Origin: Enterococcus faecalis_A
Lineage (GTDB): Bacteria; Bacillota; Bacilli; Lactobacillales; Enterococcaceae
Assembly: GCA_051295955.1 (NCBI GenBank)
Contig: JBPDWA010000001.1
Location: 552,077-616,076 of the forward strand
Direction of reading: 5' to 3'
Length of the DNA stretch: 64,000 nucleotides
The number at the start of each line of letters is the position of its first letter. Position 1 is the stretch's first letter. Below are positions 53,583-62,119 of the stretch, in pieces. The notes under the pieces are model-generated. The model had not been told where the DNA came from. It worked only from the letters and a program-made list of their open reading frames with translations, and ran no database searches. A program made the position numbers and the translations under genes.

Positions 53583-55053
53583 TTTCTTGTCCAATTTCAA
53601 TCACGAAAATTACCAGCAAACCCGCCAAAAAAAAGAGCAAAAGCGTCAAGCAATGGCAGATGAAGAGCCAGGTAATGAACAAGTAGCTGGAAAAGAAACG
53701 AGCAGCAAGGTGGATGAACAACAACAAATTTCGGCAGCGTCCAGAAACAACTGGAAGACAACGAAAGAAAAACAACCACTGCTTTCAGAAGCTGGAGAAG
53801 ACCTAATGGAAACGGATCCCAGCTATCAAAAAAAGCGGCGCAGAAAATTTTTATTCTGGGGACTGAGCGCCTTCATTGTAGTGCTATTTGTTTGGTTCGG
53901 TTATTATCAGCTAACTCATGTTAAAGTACCGAATTTTGAAGGTAAAGAGCTGGCCCAAGTACGTCAATGGACCGATGAGCATAAAGTAAGCCTAAAAGTG
54001 AAACAAGTGTATCATTTTGACAAAGCACCTAATATAATTATTAGGCAAGCAATTAAAAATCAAAAAATAAAAAAAGGTAGCCAACTTCAAGTAGAAGCCA
54101 GCTTAGGACCGGATCCCAATGAACCGCTGCAATTGCCGGATTTTCAAAATATGAAGGTGGAAGCAGCCAAACGTTGGCTTAAAGACCAAAAAGCAGAAAA
54201 TCTTACGTTACTGGAAGAATATAGCGAAACTGTCCCAGCAGGATCATTTCTTAAGTTTGAAATTACGAGTAAAGATGTCAAAAAAGAAGACTATCAACGA
54301 CAGCATAAAGCAAAACTGTATTATTCCAAAGGTAAAGAGGTTTTTGAAAAAGATATTACTATGCCGGACTTGACTGGCAAAGCCAAAGAAGAAGCCCAAG
54401 AATGGGCGAAGAAAAATGATGTGACTCTCAAAATGGAAGAAACCGATTCAGAACAAGTGGAACTAGGCAAAGTGATCAGTCAAAGTGTTACGAAAGAAAC
54501 CAAAATCGCTAAAAAAGATACGGTTACGATTACAGTTTCTACTGGAAAAGCAGTAATAGTTCCTGATTTTTCTCAATTTACCTCAGAGGAAGCTGCAGCT
54601 CAAGGAAGTGATTTGCAAATTCAAGTCAAACAAGTTTTTCATGAGACAGTTCCTTACGGACGCTTTATTAGCCAAACTATTGCCAGGGGACAAAAGTACA
54701 CTGATAAAGAGGAAAAGCCGACAATACAAGTCTATTATTCACTAGGTCGGCCCTACATTAAAGACTTGCGAGAAAACACTTTAGAAGGTGACTTGCAAAA
54801 AGTCTTTTTCGAAGAATATCAATCAAAAGGTGCTAATATCACTTATCAAGTGTATTACGTTGACTCAGCATCTGCTAAAGGAACTGTTGTAAACATGAGC
54901 GTTTATAATGAATTTGTTCCACTGAATTTTGTCGTTAAAATTAGTATTAGTAAGGGAAACTTAGCTGGCGCTGATACTGGATCAATTAAATTGCCAAAGC
55001 AGAATCAATCTGAAACAAATACGGTTGAAACAGTATCTCAACAGCCGAAATAA
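53575..55053 (+). CDS. Membrane-anchored PASTA-domain protein without kinase domain
   Basis: 492 residues. A charged cytosolic part (1-87) is followed by one membrane helix (about 90-112), then extracellular PASTA-like repeats starting at KVPNFEGKELAQVRQW (about 119), LQLPDFQNMKVEAAKRWL (about 185), ITMPDLTGKAKEEAQEWAKK (about 262) and VIVPDFSQFTSEEAAAQG (about 328), and a C-terminal region. PASTA domains bind muropeptides or wall precursors in PrkC/Stk kinases, but no kinase is present here. Coupled to the ABC ATPase gene, suggesting a wall-sensing partner of that transporter; this is inference. Confidence 0.82.
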   Translation: MSDFLSNFNHENYQQTRQKKEQKRQAMADEEPGNEQVAGKETSSKVDEQQQISAASRNNWKTTKEKQPLLSEAGEDLMETDPSYQKKRRRKFLFWGLSAFIVVLFVWFGYYQLTHVKVPNFEGKELAQVRQWTDEHKVSLKVKQVYHFDKAPNIIIRQAIKNQKIKKGSQLQVEASLGPDPNEPLQLPDFQNMKVEAAKRWLKDQKAENLTLLEEYSETVPAGSFLKFEITSKDVKKEDYQRQHKAKLYYSKGKEVFEKDITMPDLTGKAKEEAQEWAKKNDVTLKMEETDSEQVELGKVISQSVTKETKIAKKDTVTITVSTGKAVIVPDFSQFTSEEAAAQGSDLQIQVKQVFHETVPYGRFISQTIARGQKYTDKEEKPTIQVYYSLGRPYIKDLRENTLEGDLQKVFFEEYQSKGANITYQVYYVDSASAKGTVVNMSVYNEFVPLNFVVKISISKGNLAGADTGSIKLPKQNQSETNTVETVSQQPK

Positions 55054-55082
55054 CCAGTGCAACAAGTCGAAATAACGAAAAA

Positions 55083-55130
55083 AAGAGTATAGAAAAGACT
55101 TTTTAGCCAGTCTTCCTATACTCTTATTTG
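55083..55130 (+). terminator. Terminator after the PASTA gene
   Basis: AAGAGTATAG..AAGACT (55083-55100) with AGTCTT..CTATACTCTT (55109-55125), then a T-rich end. Confidence 0.85.
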
Positions 55131-55192
55131 TAATAAGCTTCTTTTTCGATATTCATAAAAAATACTAGTTCAAACTATTGAAAGGAAAAACT

Positions 55193-55351
55193 ATGCCATT
55201 GCACATCTACCAGTCTTATGAAAGCTATGTAAAAGAAGCTAAAGATAATTTAATTTTGTACAATACGAAGAAAACAGGCATTTCTTCGTATTGTACGCTT
55301 AAGTTGTACCCCGGCAACACTAGGCCATCGAATATCATCATGGCTAAGTAA
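55193..55351 (+). CDS. Possible small protein, 52 residues
   Basis: ATG at 55193 with GAAAGGAAAAACT upstream. Reads MPLHIYQSYESYVKEAKDNL and on to a TAA at 55349-55351. No family recognised. A perfect 16-base hairpin (55258-55296) lies inside the frame, which may mean the hairpin is the functional element and the frame is chance, or that this is a relic of a longer gene. Confidence 0.35.
   Translation: MPLHIYQSYESYVKEAKDNLILYNTKKTGISSYCTLKLYPGNTRPSNIIMAK
55258..55296. repeat. Perfect 16-base inverted repeat
   Basis: GTACAATACGAAGAAA (55258-55273) and TTTCTTCGTATTGTAC (55281-55296), 7-base loop, no T run. Could be an RNA hairpin, a protein binding site or a mobile-element end. Confidence 0.65.
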
Positions 55352-55372
55352 GCACAACTTTATTAAACTTTG

Positions 55373-55618
55373 TTACGATACTTCAGTTTCATCATTGTTT
55401 AGCTTTTGGAATGTAAAAATTTCTTCTATAGTAACACCAAAAACCTCGGCAATATCATGAGCAAGCAGTAGCGAAGGATTGTATTTGTTTCGTTCAAGCT
55501 GAATGATTGTTTGACGCGAAACACCTACCTGGTTTGCTAATTCTTGCTGAGTCATCCGCTTCATTGCGCGATAAACGTGAATTGAGCTTTCAAAAGCTGA
55601 GTTTTTCTTCTTTGGCAT
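55373..55618 (-). CDS. XRE-family helix-turn-helix regulator
   Basis: 81 residues with an HTH_3 domain (MTQQELANQVGVSRQTIIQL near 23) similar to small YozG/PbsX-type regulators; the tail VFGVTIEEIFTFQKL is typical. ATG 55618 with AAGGAGGG. Alone, converging on the ABC-PASTA operon; such genes often come with a membrane protein partner, which is missing here. Confidence 0.87.
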   Translation of the reverse strand: MPKKKNSAFESSIHVYRAMKRMTQQELANQVGVSRQTIIQLERNKYNPSLLLAHDIAEVFGVTIEEIFTFQKLNNDETEVS

Positions 55619-55729
55619 TGTAATCCCTCCTTTTTTTGAAAAAAAAGTAGTATTTAATAGAATGTGCATAGTAAATATAACATATCTAATTTTGTGTTAC
55701 AAATATATTCATTGGTTTTTATAATTAAA

Positions 55730-55756
55730 AAGCCAAGCTCTCGATAAGCTTGGCTC
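55730..55756 (-). terminator. Minus-strand terminator
   Basis: GCCAAGCT (55732-55739) with AGCTTGGC (55747-55754); on the minus strand it ends in TTTTTAATT. Confidence 0.65.
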
Positions 55757-56116
55757 CGTATGCGGAAGGAATCAATTTATTGAATGGGTCGGTTACTTTT
55801 CACAATACATGTAAAGTAATAAGTTGAATTTCTTAGTCATAAACAAAAATTTTGTTTTCCTTACAGTTTCAACGTTTCATGAAGTTGGTTCTTTTTTTAC
55901 AGCGTTACGCCGCAAATGCTTTATAGAAACCTCGTCCTTCTATAACCTTCGCGCGTTTTTGGCTGCGTTGCAATAGCTTTGCTTTACTCTACACATATTG
56001 CTGTCAAAAGGTGAATCTTGTAGTTCTAACAACTTTAAGTTTACTAGTTTTATTCATCGAGAAATTCTTCAATAAATTGAGCTTCATCCCTTCCTTACAA
56101 TGCCATAATACCATTG

Positions 56117-56134
56117 TTTGAAACCGATTTCAAA
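56117..56134. promoter_or_regulatory. cre-like (CcpA or LacI-family) operator
   Basis: TTTGAAACCGATTTCAAA contains TGAAACCGATTTCA, an exact match to the cre consensus TGNAANCGNWNNCA, and is nearly palindromic. It is about 380 bases from the ATPase start. Confidence 0.6.
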
Positions 56135-56509
56135 CATTTAGCTTGGTCAAGGAAAGTTACTAAAAAAGCCGGCTAATTCAGCGAAGATAGAACCAAATCA
56201 GAATTTGAGAACATGCTCATAACATATTTTCTTGATAGTGAAATAAAAATAGCTGCTAGGTGAAGCATTGAATTGTTCTGCAGCCAATCAACTATCTTTC
56301 AATCAAAAGTATTCAATCCCGCCCCCGGTTTTTCTGTTAGTCGAAAAAAATGATGCTTTAGAAAACAATCCTACAAAAAAAGTTCTGTCACTCGCTTAAA
56401 TGAAAAAATTCTAAGAATAACATGAAAGAATTGAAGCCAGTAAAAGAATCATGTTATAGTGAATAAGGATACTTTAATAATAGAAGTAAAATTTTAAAGG
56501 GGGGATAGG

Positions 56510-59155
56510 ATGGCAGCATACAAGCAAACCATCGAAACAATCAGTAACAACTTAGGAGTGAAGCCAAAAACAGGGCTTACAGAACAACAAGCACATAAAC
56601 GATTAACGGAAAATGGCCGCAATCAGTTTGAGGAAGAACAGAAAGCATCAATTGCAAAGAAGTTTTTGCATAGTATTTCTGATTTTACGACCATCATTTT
56701 ATTAGTAGCTGCTGCAATCTCTTTTTATACAGCTATTGCAACTGAACATGGTGATTACTTTGAAGGGGTTCTGATTATTGCCATTGTAGTAATCAACGCC
56801 GTTTTAGCCATCGTTCAAGAAGGAAATGCAGAAAAGTCTTTAGCTGCTTTACAGGACATGAACAAACAAAGTAGTCAAGTTTTACGCGACAGTAAAGTAG
56901 TTGTAGTGGATGCTGAAGAAATAGTCGTAGGTGATATCTTGCTATTAGAAGCTGGGTCAATGGTAACAGCGGATGCTCGTATCATTGAAGCTTCTCAATT
57001 ACGTGTAGAAGAATCTGCGCTAACCGGCGAAAGTGAAGCCGTTGAAAAAAACCCGGATTACATAGGGAGCCATGATGAAGCATTAGGAGACCAGCTAAAC
57101 ATGGTATTTAAAGGCTGCACGGTAGTTAATGGTCGCGGTCGCGCCATTGTAACTGCGACTGGTATGCAAACGGAAATGGGGAAAATTGCTGGCTTATTGT
57201 CTGAAAATAATACCCAAAAAACACCTTTGCAACGTCGCTTAAATCAGCTCGGGAAACGTATCAGTATGGTAGCACTCGTGGCTGCTGCTATAGTTTTTAT
57301 AATAGGAGAAATGCAAGGAGAGCCGCTGTTGGAAATGTTTATGACAGCTGTCTCACTAGCCGTCGCTGCGGTTCCGGAAACATTGATGGTTATCGTTACA
57401 TTAACATTGGCTTACGGTGTCCATAAAATGGCGAAAAAGCATGCGATTATTCGTCGTTTGCCAGCGGTAGAAACACTAGGAACTGCGAATGTTATTTGTT
57501 CAGACAAAACAGGAACACTCACTCAAAACAAAATGAGAGTCCGCCGGGTATGGCATCGTGGAGATGAAGTCACCGATACTGAAGATGCGATGTCTGATGA
57601 AGCAATGGAAGTTTTAAAGATGGCCGCTCTTTGTACTGATGTCATCGTAGAACATGAAGACGGCGAACTGGTAGTGAAAGGGAACCCAACAGAAGCAGCC
57701 ATTGTGCGGGCAGTAGAAGAAAATTACCATACTAAAGTAGAATTAGAGGGAAAATACCCTCGAATTGCCGACATCCCTTTTGATTCTGACCGAAAAATGA
57801 TGACTACTGTCCATAAAATGGGGAAAAAATACATTTCTATTACTAAAGGAGCTTTTGATGTCTTATTAACTCGTTTTCGCTATGGGGACATTGAACAAGC
57901 TACCATCGTCAATGATCGCTTTGGCAAGCGAGCTTTGCGCGTTATTGCAGTAGGCTATGCCATCTATGATGAAGAACCAACAGAAATCACTTCAGCCGCT
58001 TTAGAAAAAAATCTGCGCTTGTTAGGGCTGATTGGCATGATTGATCCGCCACGTCCGGAAAGTAAAGGAGCGATTGCTAGAGCGAAGAAGGCTGGAATCA
58101 AGACAGTGATGATTACTGGTGATCACGTCGTTACAGCTAGTGCGATTGCTAAAGAATTAGGCATTCTCAAAGAAAAAAAAGAAGCACTTACCGGTGCTGA
58201 ATTGCAAAAATTAACCGATGAAGAATTGGATCAACGGGTCAAAGAACTTTCCGTATATGCCCGAGTTACACCGGAAGATAAGATTCGTATTGTTAAATCA
58301 TGGCAGCGAACTGGTGCAATAGTTGCCATGACCGGTGATGGAGTAAACGATGCACCAGCTTTAAAAGCCAGCGACGTTGGTTGTGCTATGGGGATTACGG
58401 GAACTGATGTGGCTCAAGGAGCGGCGGATATGATTTTAACTGATGATAACTTTGCTACGATTGTCGATGCCGTTGCTCAAGGTCGAGCAGTTTATCAAAA
58501 TGTTCGTAAAGCGATTAATTTCTTGCTGAGTTGCAATCTCTCTGAAATTTTTGTCGTGTTGATTGCAATGCTTTTAGGTTGGGGTGCACCTTTTACAGCG
58601 GTTCAACTGTTGTTTGTTAACGTCGTTGCTGATGGTTTACCCGGTTTTGCATTAGGAAAAGAGCCGGCAGAAAAAGGGATTATGAGTGCTGCACCCATCC
58701 CCAAACATGCTGGGATATTCTCTGATGGATTATGGCAAAAAATTGCCGTCAATGCCACTGTATTTACAGCCATTACGCTTTTTGGCTTTTACGCAGGTGC
58801 TAATATCGAAGGAATCTCTCACTACATTGAAAATAGTTATGAAGTAGGTCAAACAGTTGGTTTTCTTGTTTTAGCATATTCTTCTATTTTGCATGTGTTC
58901 AACGTAAGAAGTAAAAACTCCATTTTCCGAGTAAAACTTTCCAGTAATAAGTCCTTGTTTGAAATGGCTATCTTAGCGTTATTGTTGACGACATTGATTG
59001 CACTTTTACCAATCACGCAAGATCTCTTTGGGTTAGTGCCGATTGGTTTAAATCATTGGATACTGGCAATCTTCTTATCATGTGTACCAATTTTCGTTAA
59101 TGAAATGATTAAGTTCCATTTTATGAACGTTGATGAAGTAGAAACGGATGAATAA
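56510..59155 (+). CDS. P-type cation-transporting ATPase (P2 type, calcium-pump-like)
   Basis: 881 residues. N-terminal cation ATPase domain; A-domain loop ALTGESEAVEKN; phosphorylated Asp332 in CSDKTGTLTQNK; hinge MTGDGVNDAPALKASDVG; C-terminal six-helix domain. The overall order matches SERCA/PMCA-like pumps of Firmicutes, but the TM4 motif reads AAVPETLMVIVTL instead of the usual PEGLP, and TM6 reads NVVADGLPGFALG instead of N-LVTDG-PA, so ion selectivity is open. AAAGGGGGGATAGG RBS. Monocistronic. Confidence 0.85.
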   Translation: MAAYKQTIETISNNLGVKPKTGLTEQQAHKRLTENGRNQFEEEQKASIAKKFLHSISDFTTIILLVAAAISFYTAIATEHGDYFEGVLIIAIVVINAVLAIVQEGNAEKSLAALQDMNKQSSQVLRDSKVVVVDAEEIVVGDILLLEAGSMVTADARIIEASQLRVEESALTGESEAVEKNPDYIGSHDEALGDQLNMVFKGCTVVNGRGRAIVTATGMQTEMGKIAGLLSENNTQKTPLQRRLNQLGKRISMVALVAAAIVFIIGEMQGEPLLEMFMTAVSLAVAAVPETLMVIVTLTLAYGVHKMAKKHAIIRRLPAVETLGTANVICSDKTGTLTQNKMRVRRVWHRGDEVTDTEDAMSDEAMEVLKMAALCTDVIVEHEDGELVVKGNPTEAAIVRAVEENYHTKVELEGKYPRIADIPFDSDRKMMTTVHKMGKKYISITKGAFDVLLTRFRYGDIEQATIVNDRFGKRALRVIAVGYAIYDEEPTEITSAALEKNLRLLGLIGMIDPPRPESKGAIARAKKAGIKTVMITGDHVVTASAIAKELGILKEKKEALTGAELQKLTDEELDQRVKELSVYARVTPEDKIRIVKSWQRTGAIVAMTGDGVNDAPALKASDVGCAMGITGTDVAQGAADMILTDDNFATIVDAVAQGRAVYQNVRKAINFLLSCNLSEIFVVLIAMLLGWGAPFTAVQLLFVNVVADGLPGFALGKEPAEKGIMSAAPIPKHAGIFSDGLWQKIAVNATVFTAITLFGFYAGANIEGISHYIENSYEVGQTVGFLVLAYSSILHVFNVRSKNSIFRVKLSSNKSLFEMAILALLLTTLIALLPITQDLFGLVPIGLNHWILAIFLSCVPIFVNEMIKFHFMNVDEVETDE

Positions 59156-59680
59156 AGTCAATACTTGTAAAGTAGCTAAAGCCAAAATTACGTAGGCAAG
59201 TGCTCTTGCTTAAAAAGAGTGCAGCAGTAAAATTTTCAATAGTTCCCAGTCACTAACAGCGATCATAGTTATCTGGTATTTGGCTTATCGCTGCCGTCAC
59301 GTTTGGCAGTAACGTAAAATATGTTCAGTTCCTTATTGTGCTTATAAAGGAGTGTCTAGAACTTGCCAATTGGCGCTGAATCCAGTGTTTTCTGGTGCTT
59401 TTGTAGCTGGAGTTGTCTGTTTTTGGCAGCTAGATTTGAAGAAACGTCCTCTTAATTAAAAGGGAGAAAAGGTAGACCTGCTCTAATCAGTAAATTGGAG
59501 TTTAACACCTTAAATTTAGCGGTTACTAGCACTTGCAAATGACGATTGCTAGTAATCAGCCCGCCAGTAAACCTTTGCTGAAAGCTATTTTATAGAATCG
59601 TTTAGATAAGAAAGAAGCGCATCCTTGTGCCACTTGGCAAGGGTTGCGTTTTTTTTAATAGATTTATAATAAAAAAAAGC
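59156..59680. other. Gene-poor stretch before the kup regulatory region
   Basis: No intact gene. From 59347 to 59457 one frame reads KGVSRTCQLALNPVFSGAFV, then AGVVCFWQLDLKKRPLN and TAA: a hydrophobic tail like the end of a membrane protein, probably a relic. A terminator follows at 59617. Confidence 0.4.
59617..59656 (+). terminator. Terminator
   Basis: GCGCA and CCTTG (59617-59627) pair with CAAGG and TGCG (59638-59648), small bulge, then T8. Confidence 0.7.
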
Positions 59681-59709
59681 TTGCGAAATTAACCAAAGCA
59701 TATTATAGT
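59681..59709 (+). promoter_or_regulatory. kup promoter
   Basis: TTGCGA (59681-59686), 17 bases, TATAGT (59704-59709), about 70 bases before the riboswitch. Confidence 0.55.
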
Positions 59710-59778
59710 AGTCATCAATATTAGCTTTTTTTAAACTAACTAAATAGATATGTTTTTGTTTGAAAAATCAAACGAGAG

Positions 59779-59895
59779 CTTAGGGGAGTAGCGGCATAGT
59801 CAGCTATGTTTTTTTGATCAACAGCAAGAGGCGCAAATCACTACCATGGTGATTCATTGCAACTCTGGTCATTAAATGAAATTGCAAGACCTAAG
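59779..59895 (+). promoter_or_regulatory. yybP-ykoY-type (manganese) riboswitch aptamer
   Basis: The two conserved ends of this RNA family are both present: CTTAGGGGAGTAGC (59779-59792) and GCAAGACCTAAG (59884-59895). CTTAGG pairs with CCTAAG to close P1, placing GGGGAGTAGC and GCAAGA in the facing loops that bind manganese in solved structures. Inner stems CATAG/CTATG and ATCACTACcatGGTGAT can be drawn. The 3' P1 strand is shared with the terminator that follows. Confidence 0.8.
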
Positions 59896-59941
59896 TGTAA
59901 GGGCCAAAGTGTCGTTTCACTTAGGTCTCTTATTGTATTTT
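59887..59941 (+). terminator. Riboswitch expression-platform terminator
   Basis: AGACCTAAGTG (59887-59897) pairs with CACTTAGGTCT (59918-59928), then a T-rich run. It competes with P1 for CCTAAG, so metal-bound aptamer should prevent termination and switch kup on. Confidence 0.78.
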
Positions 59942-59978
59942 TCAGCGAAAAATCACGCTTTAGCAGGAGGAGAGAGTT

Positions 59979-61982
59979 GTGTCAGAAAAGTCAAAAGTTT
60001 CTAATCATCAGAAATTATCCATCGCCGGCTTACTAGTTGCCATGGGGGTTGTCTATGGTGATATTGGTACCAGTCCTTTGTATGTGATGAAAGCAATTGT
60101 TGGTGATAATGGTGGTATCAGTAATATTTCAGAATCATTTATTTTAGGTTCAGTTTCATTAATTTTTTGGACGTTAACGATTTTAACCACTGTTAAATAC
60201 GTCATTATTGCATTAAATGCTGACAATCATGGAGAAGGTGGTATTTTTTCTCTATATACCTTGGTGCGGAAAAAAGGCAAGTATTTAATCATTCCTGCTA
60301 TGATTGGTGGAGCAGCCCTGCTGGCTGATGGCGTTTTAACCCCGGCTGTAACTGTAACGACAGCAATTGAAGGTTTGCGGGGAATTCCAGCTTTTTTTGA
60401 CAAATTTGGCCTTGATCAACAACCCATTGTAGTCATTACCTTGGTGATTATTCTCATGTTATTTTCGGTGCAGCGTTTTGGTACTGAAGCTGTCGGCAAA
60501 GCGTTTGGACCTATCATGTTTTTATGGTTTACGTATCTTGGCGTAATGGGACTCATTAACTTCGGACAGGATTGGGCGGTGATTCGTGCATTAAATCCTT
60601 ATTATGCTATTCAGCTATTAACCAGTCCTGAAAATAAACTAGGAATTTTGATTCTGGGAAATATTTTCTTAGCCACTACAGGAGCTGAAGCCTTGTATTC
60701 TGACTTAGGTCACGTAGGTAAAAAAAATATTCGTGTAAGTTGGCCTTACGTTAAAGTCTGTTTGATTCTCAATTATTTAGGACAAGCCGCATGGATTTTG
60801 GAAATGAAAAATCATCCGGATTTACAATCCATTGCAACCTTAAATCCATTTTTCCAGATGATGCCTGGTAACTTGACTTTGGTAGGAGTGATCTTTGCGA
60901 CTGTTGCCGCCGTGATTGCTTCACAAGCTTTAATTTCCGGTTCATTTACTTTGGTTTCAGAAGCAATTAAGCTCAAGCTTTTACCAAGAATGAAAATTAT
61001 TTATCCCGGTAGTAATATTGGACAAATGTACATTCCAGTTGTGAATTTACTTTTGTGGGTGATCTGTTCTTTGATTGTACTCACTTTTAAAACCTCTACT
61101 CGAATGGAGGCTGCCTATGGTCTGTCTATTACCATTACCATGTTGATGACAACGGTGCTGTTGATGTTTTATCTATTACAGAAAGGGATGCCGGCTTGGT
61201 TTACTTATTTGATTACCTTCTTTTTTATTAGTATCGAGTCTGTCTTCTTTTTCTCTAGCGTTGCCAAATTCTTTCATGGCGGTTATGTAGCAGTGGGCAT
61301 CGGCTTGATTATTTTATTAATTATGACGATTTGGGAGTGGAGTAATCTTATTAAAGAAAGAACTGCTGAAACAGTTCCTCTTAGGGATTATGTGGAGCAA
61401 TTGCGCAGCTTAAAAGAGGATCCGTCTATTCCCATGTACCAAACCAATGTAGTGTTTTTAACCCCTAATGCCATTGGTCCGGAAATTGGACGGCAGTTTA
61501 TCTATTCGATATTAGATAAGCAGCCGAAGCGTTCGAAAGTTTATTGGTTTGTTAACGTGCAAGTGACGGACGAACCCCATACACAAGAATATGCAATTGA
61601 TATGCTAGAGACTGATTTTATTGTTCAAGTTCAGTTGTATCTAGGCTTTCGGGTCTCACAGGAGGTGAACATTTACTTACGTCAAATCGTTCATGATCTA
61701 ATGAAGGCCGGCCGTTTACCGAAGCAGCCACAACGCTATTCTCTAACGCCAGGTCGTCAAGTTGGAGATTTTCAATTCGTTTTAATTGAAGAAGAACTAT
61801 CGAAGGTGACAGAGTTGAAAAAATGGGATCGCCTGATTATGCAGATGAAATTAGCGATTAAACGCTGGACTACTTCTCCGGAAAACTGGTTTGGATTAGA
61901 ATACAGTGAAGTGAAATACGAATCCGTACCATTAATAATTGGAGCAGCTCGCAAAACACGTTTAAAAGAGCGTGAAAATTAG
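59979..61982 (+). CDS. kup: KUP/HAK-family potassium transporter
   Basis: Proton-coupled potassium importer, 667 residues. Diagnostic start AMGVVYGDIGTSPLYVMKAI near 19; ALNADNHGEGGIFSLYTLVR near 80; about twelve membrane segments to residue 455; then a cytosolic domain of about 200 residues. GTG start with AGGAGGAGAG. Directly preceded by a manganese-type riboswitch and its terminator, an unexpected regulator for this family. In lactococci Kup proteins are inhibited by c-di-AMP, which PgpH (35319) degrades. Confidence 0.94.
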   Translation: MSEKSKVSNHQKLSIAGLLVAMGVVYGDIGTSPLYVMKAIVGDNGGISNISESFILGSVSLIFWTLTILTTVKYVIIALNADNHGEGGIFSLYTLVRKKGKYLIIPAMIGGAALLADGVLTPAVTVTTAIEGLRGIPAFFDKFGLDQQPIVVITLVIILMLFSVQRFGTEAVGKAFGPIMFLWFTYLGVMGLINFGQDWAVIRALNPYYAIQLLTSPENKLGILILGNIFLATTGAEALYSDLGHVGKKNIRVSWPYVKVCLILNYLGQAAWILEMKNHPDLQSIATLNPFFQMMPGNLTLVGVIFATVAAVIASQALISGSFTLVSEAIKLKLLPRMKIIYPGSNIGQMYIPVVNLLLWVICSLIVLTFKTSTRMEAAYGLSITITMLMTTVLLMFYLLQKGMPAWFTYLITFFFISIESVFFFSSVAKFFHGGYVAVGIGLIILLIMTIWEWSNLIKERTAETVPLRDYVEQLRSLKEDPSIPMYQTNVVFLTPNAIGPEIGRQFIYSILDKQPKRSKVYWFVNVQVTDEPHTQEYAIDMLETDFIVQVQLYLGFRVSQEVNIYLRQIVHDLMKAGRLPKQPQRYSLTPGRQVGDFQFVLIEEELSKVTELKKWDRLIMQMKLAIKRWTTSPENWFGLEYSEVKYESVPLIIGAARKTRLKEREN

Positions 61983-62042
61983 CGAGCTCTTCTAAGTTCG
62001 AGGCTATAAAAGTGAGCGGAACATAAGTCTCAAAATCCACAA

Positions 62043-62080
62043 TCTAGGAGGTTGTACGAGTTCAAGTCTCGTCGCCGATG
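62043..62080 (+). tRNA. 3' end of a tRNA (fragment or degenerate gene)
   Basis: A complete T-arm, ACGAG-TTCAAGT-CTCGT (62056-62072), with GGTTGT before it as variable loop and CGCCGAT (62073-62079) after it as 3' acceptor strand, followed by a terminator. No matching 5' acceptor (ATCGGCG) or anticodon stem is found upstream, where the kup tail ends at 61982. CTCAAAATCC at 62029-62038 recalls a leucine CAA anticodon loop but its stem does not pair. No CCA encoded. Probably a remnant, as left by integration or deletion at a tRNA gene. Confidence 0.5.
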
Positions 62081-62085
62081 TAAAG

Positions 62086-62119
62086 CACTAACGTATTTTT
62101 ACGTTGGTGTTTTTCTTTT
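62086..62119 (+). terminator. Terminator after the tRNA-like end
   Basis: CACTAACGTA (62086-62095) with TACGTTGGTG (62100-62109, one G-U), then TTTTTCTTTTT. Confidence 0.8.

Larger units (their letters stand above)
55619..56509. other. Gene-poor stretch upstream of the P-type ATPase
   Basis: No intact gene. Contains a minus-strand terminator (55730-55756) that no longer has a gene to serve, a cre-like operator (56117-56134), and on the minus strand, behind GGAAGGG, a short frame near 56092-56050 reading DEAQFIEEFLDE then stop. Together these suggest that a sugar-regulated minus-strand gene once lay here and was deleted. Confidence 0.5.

Noticed and set aside
55193..55351. Considered a CRISPR repeat or integron attC site for the 16-base hairpin
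   Set aside because: Only one copy, no spaced repeats, no cas or integrase gene nearby, and no attC core sites.
59779..59941. Considered a c-di-AMP (ydaO) riboswitch before kup, the expected control for potassium transporters
   Set aside because: The characteristic ydaO core sequences are not seen, while both yybP-ykoY signatures and their P1 pairing are present.
62029..62080. Considered a complete tRNA-Leu(CAA) gene
   Set aside because: CTCAAAA resembles the anticodon loop, but the anticodon stem, D-arm and 5' acceptor strand do not pair; only the T-arm and 3' acceptor are convincing.
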